Shown here: positions 63,769-64,000 of the stretch, piece by piece | Layout of the letters: each line of letters starts with the position of its first letter | Numbering within the stretch: the stretch's first letter is position 1 | NCBI GenBank assembly: GCA_028819075.1 | Contig: JAPPMM010000047.1 | Coordinates: 113,025 to 177,024, forward strand | Origin: Gammaproteobacteria bacterium | GTDB taxonomy: Bacteria > Gemmatimonadota > Gemmatimonadetes > Longimicrobiales > Gaopeijiaceae | Direction: 5' to 3' | DNA: 64,000 nt | Notes under the pieces: generated by a model | Databases searched by the model: none | The model's input: the letters and a program-made list of their open reading frames with translations, nothing else | Told to the model about the DNA's origin: nothing | Made by a program: the position numbers and the translations under genes

Positions 63769-63787
63769 CGCGATGTTCAACATCGCG
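63769..63787. repeat. Perfect 19-bp palindrome
   Basis: The bases cgcgatgtt and aacatcgcg flank a single central C with no mismatch. It could be a protein-binding site or form a very stable hairpin; no T-tract follows. Confidence 0.6.
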
Positions 63788-63935
63788 TGTGCGGAATGGT
63801 AAGGGTCTGAATCCCGGCAGGAAATCACGTAAGTCTAATCAGGGCTGCACGATCTGCGTTCCCTGCCGTTTCTCTGGACCTTGCTGGACCGACCGGCGAG
63901 GGCGGGAAAATCGGAGCTGAATGGCGGGACTGTCA

Positions 63936-63983
63936 ATCGGCACGTAAAATGTCCCGGTTATCGGCATGGAAAATGTCCCGGTT
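63936..63983. repeat. Tandem 24-bp repeat, transposon-end-like
   Basis: Two adjacent units begin at 63936 and 63960, each atcggca... followed by aaaatgtcccggtt, differing at about three positions. Repeated short direct units near a terminus are typical of IS21-type elements. The rest of any element would lie beyond the right edge. Confidence 0.55.
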
Positions 63984-64000
63984 CTGCGGCTGCCCCGCGG

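Larger units (their letters stand above)
63191..64000. other. 810-bp stretch without a convincing gene, possible mobile-element edge
   Basis: Frames are open on both strands in the GC-rich middle (63300-63800) but their translations are Pro/Arg/Ser-rich with no recognisable domain, and they exclude each other. The stretch contains a perfect 19-bp palindrome at 63769-63787 and a tandem 24-bp repeat at 63936-63983. These suggest the flank of an insertion element continuing beyond the window. Confidence 0.5.

Overview
The window is high-GC bacterial DNA with dense, largely operonic genes and many outer-membrane and secreted proteins. These include a TonB receptor with an STN domain, a FecI/FecR-type sigma/anti-sigma pair, two DUF5916 barrel proteins, a sortilin/BNR-repeat 'glycosyl hydrolase', D-aminoacylase-like and M19/M28 hydrolases, and several lipoproteins. 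That mix is typical of Gemmatimonadota, possibly a marine or host-associated lineage. This is an inference from gene content; there is no rRNA or other marker gene in the window.

Layout. 1-573: 5' part of an outer-membrane protein gene running off the left edge. 574-13067: a defence island, visibly richer in A/T than its surroundings. It reads as a class 2 DISARM relative: a DrmE-like protein, a NERD-nuclease/UvrD-helicase fusion, DrmA helicase, DrmB (DUF1998), a Vsr endonuclease, and a convergent cytosine-C5 methyltransferase (DrmMII-like). No DrmC phospholipase-D gene is present; the NERD-helicase and Vsr are the extra nuclease-type components. 13196-16777: MSOX/SolA-like flavin oxidase, an extended SDR and a DUF4143 ATPase. 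16788-17094: short tandem repeats resembling a transposon end and a doubtful small ORF. 17112-25115: BNR-repeat exoprotein, a cytochrome P450 with a C-terminal frameshift, an XRE/ImmA-like regulator with a broken HExxH, and a CocE/NonD hydrolase.

25310-30264: an NCS2 permease fused to an HATPase-like domain, an outer-membrane barrel and an N-acyl-D-amino-acid deacylase relative. 30387-39520: a surface-signalling operon (ECF sigma, FecR, STN-TonB receptor, DUF4249-like lipoprotein, a second STN protein joined to a barrel, and a SUMF1-like protein) with overlapping stop/start codons from the receptor onward. 39644-42956: arginine deiminase-family enzyme, APC permease and HypE/PurM-like protein, all with 4-base overlaps. 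43115-52698: dipeptidase, M28 peptidase, two paralogous DUF5916 proteins flanking DoxX, CopD and CopC genes.

52812-60149 (minus strand): a branched-chain amino-acid operon leuA-ilvC-ilvD-leuC-leuD ending in a translationally coupled MATE-like transporter. The leuA product lacks the regulatory domain, and leuB and ilvB/N are not in the window. 60274-63190: DUF1761 membrane protein, YchF-like ATPase, secreted PPOX-like protein and a truncated HNH endonuclease. 63191-64000: no convincing gene, but a perfect 19-bp palindrome and a tandem 24-bp repeat that look like the edge of a mobile element.
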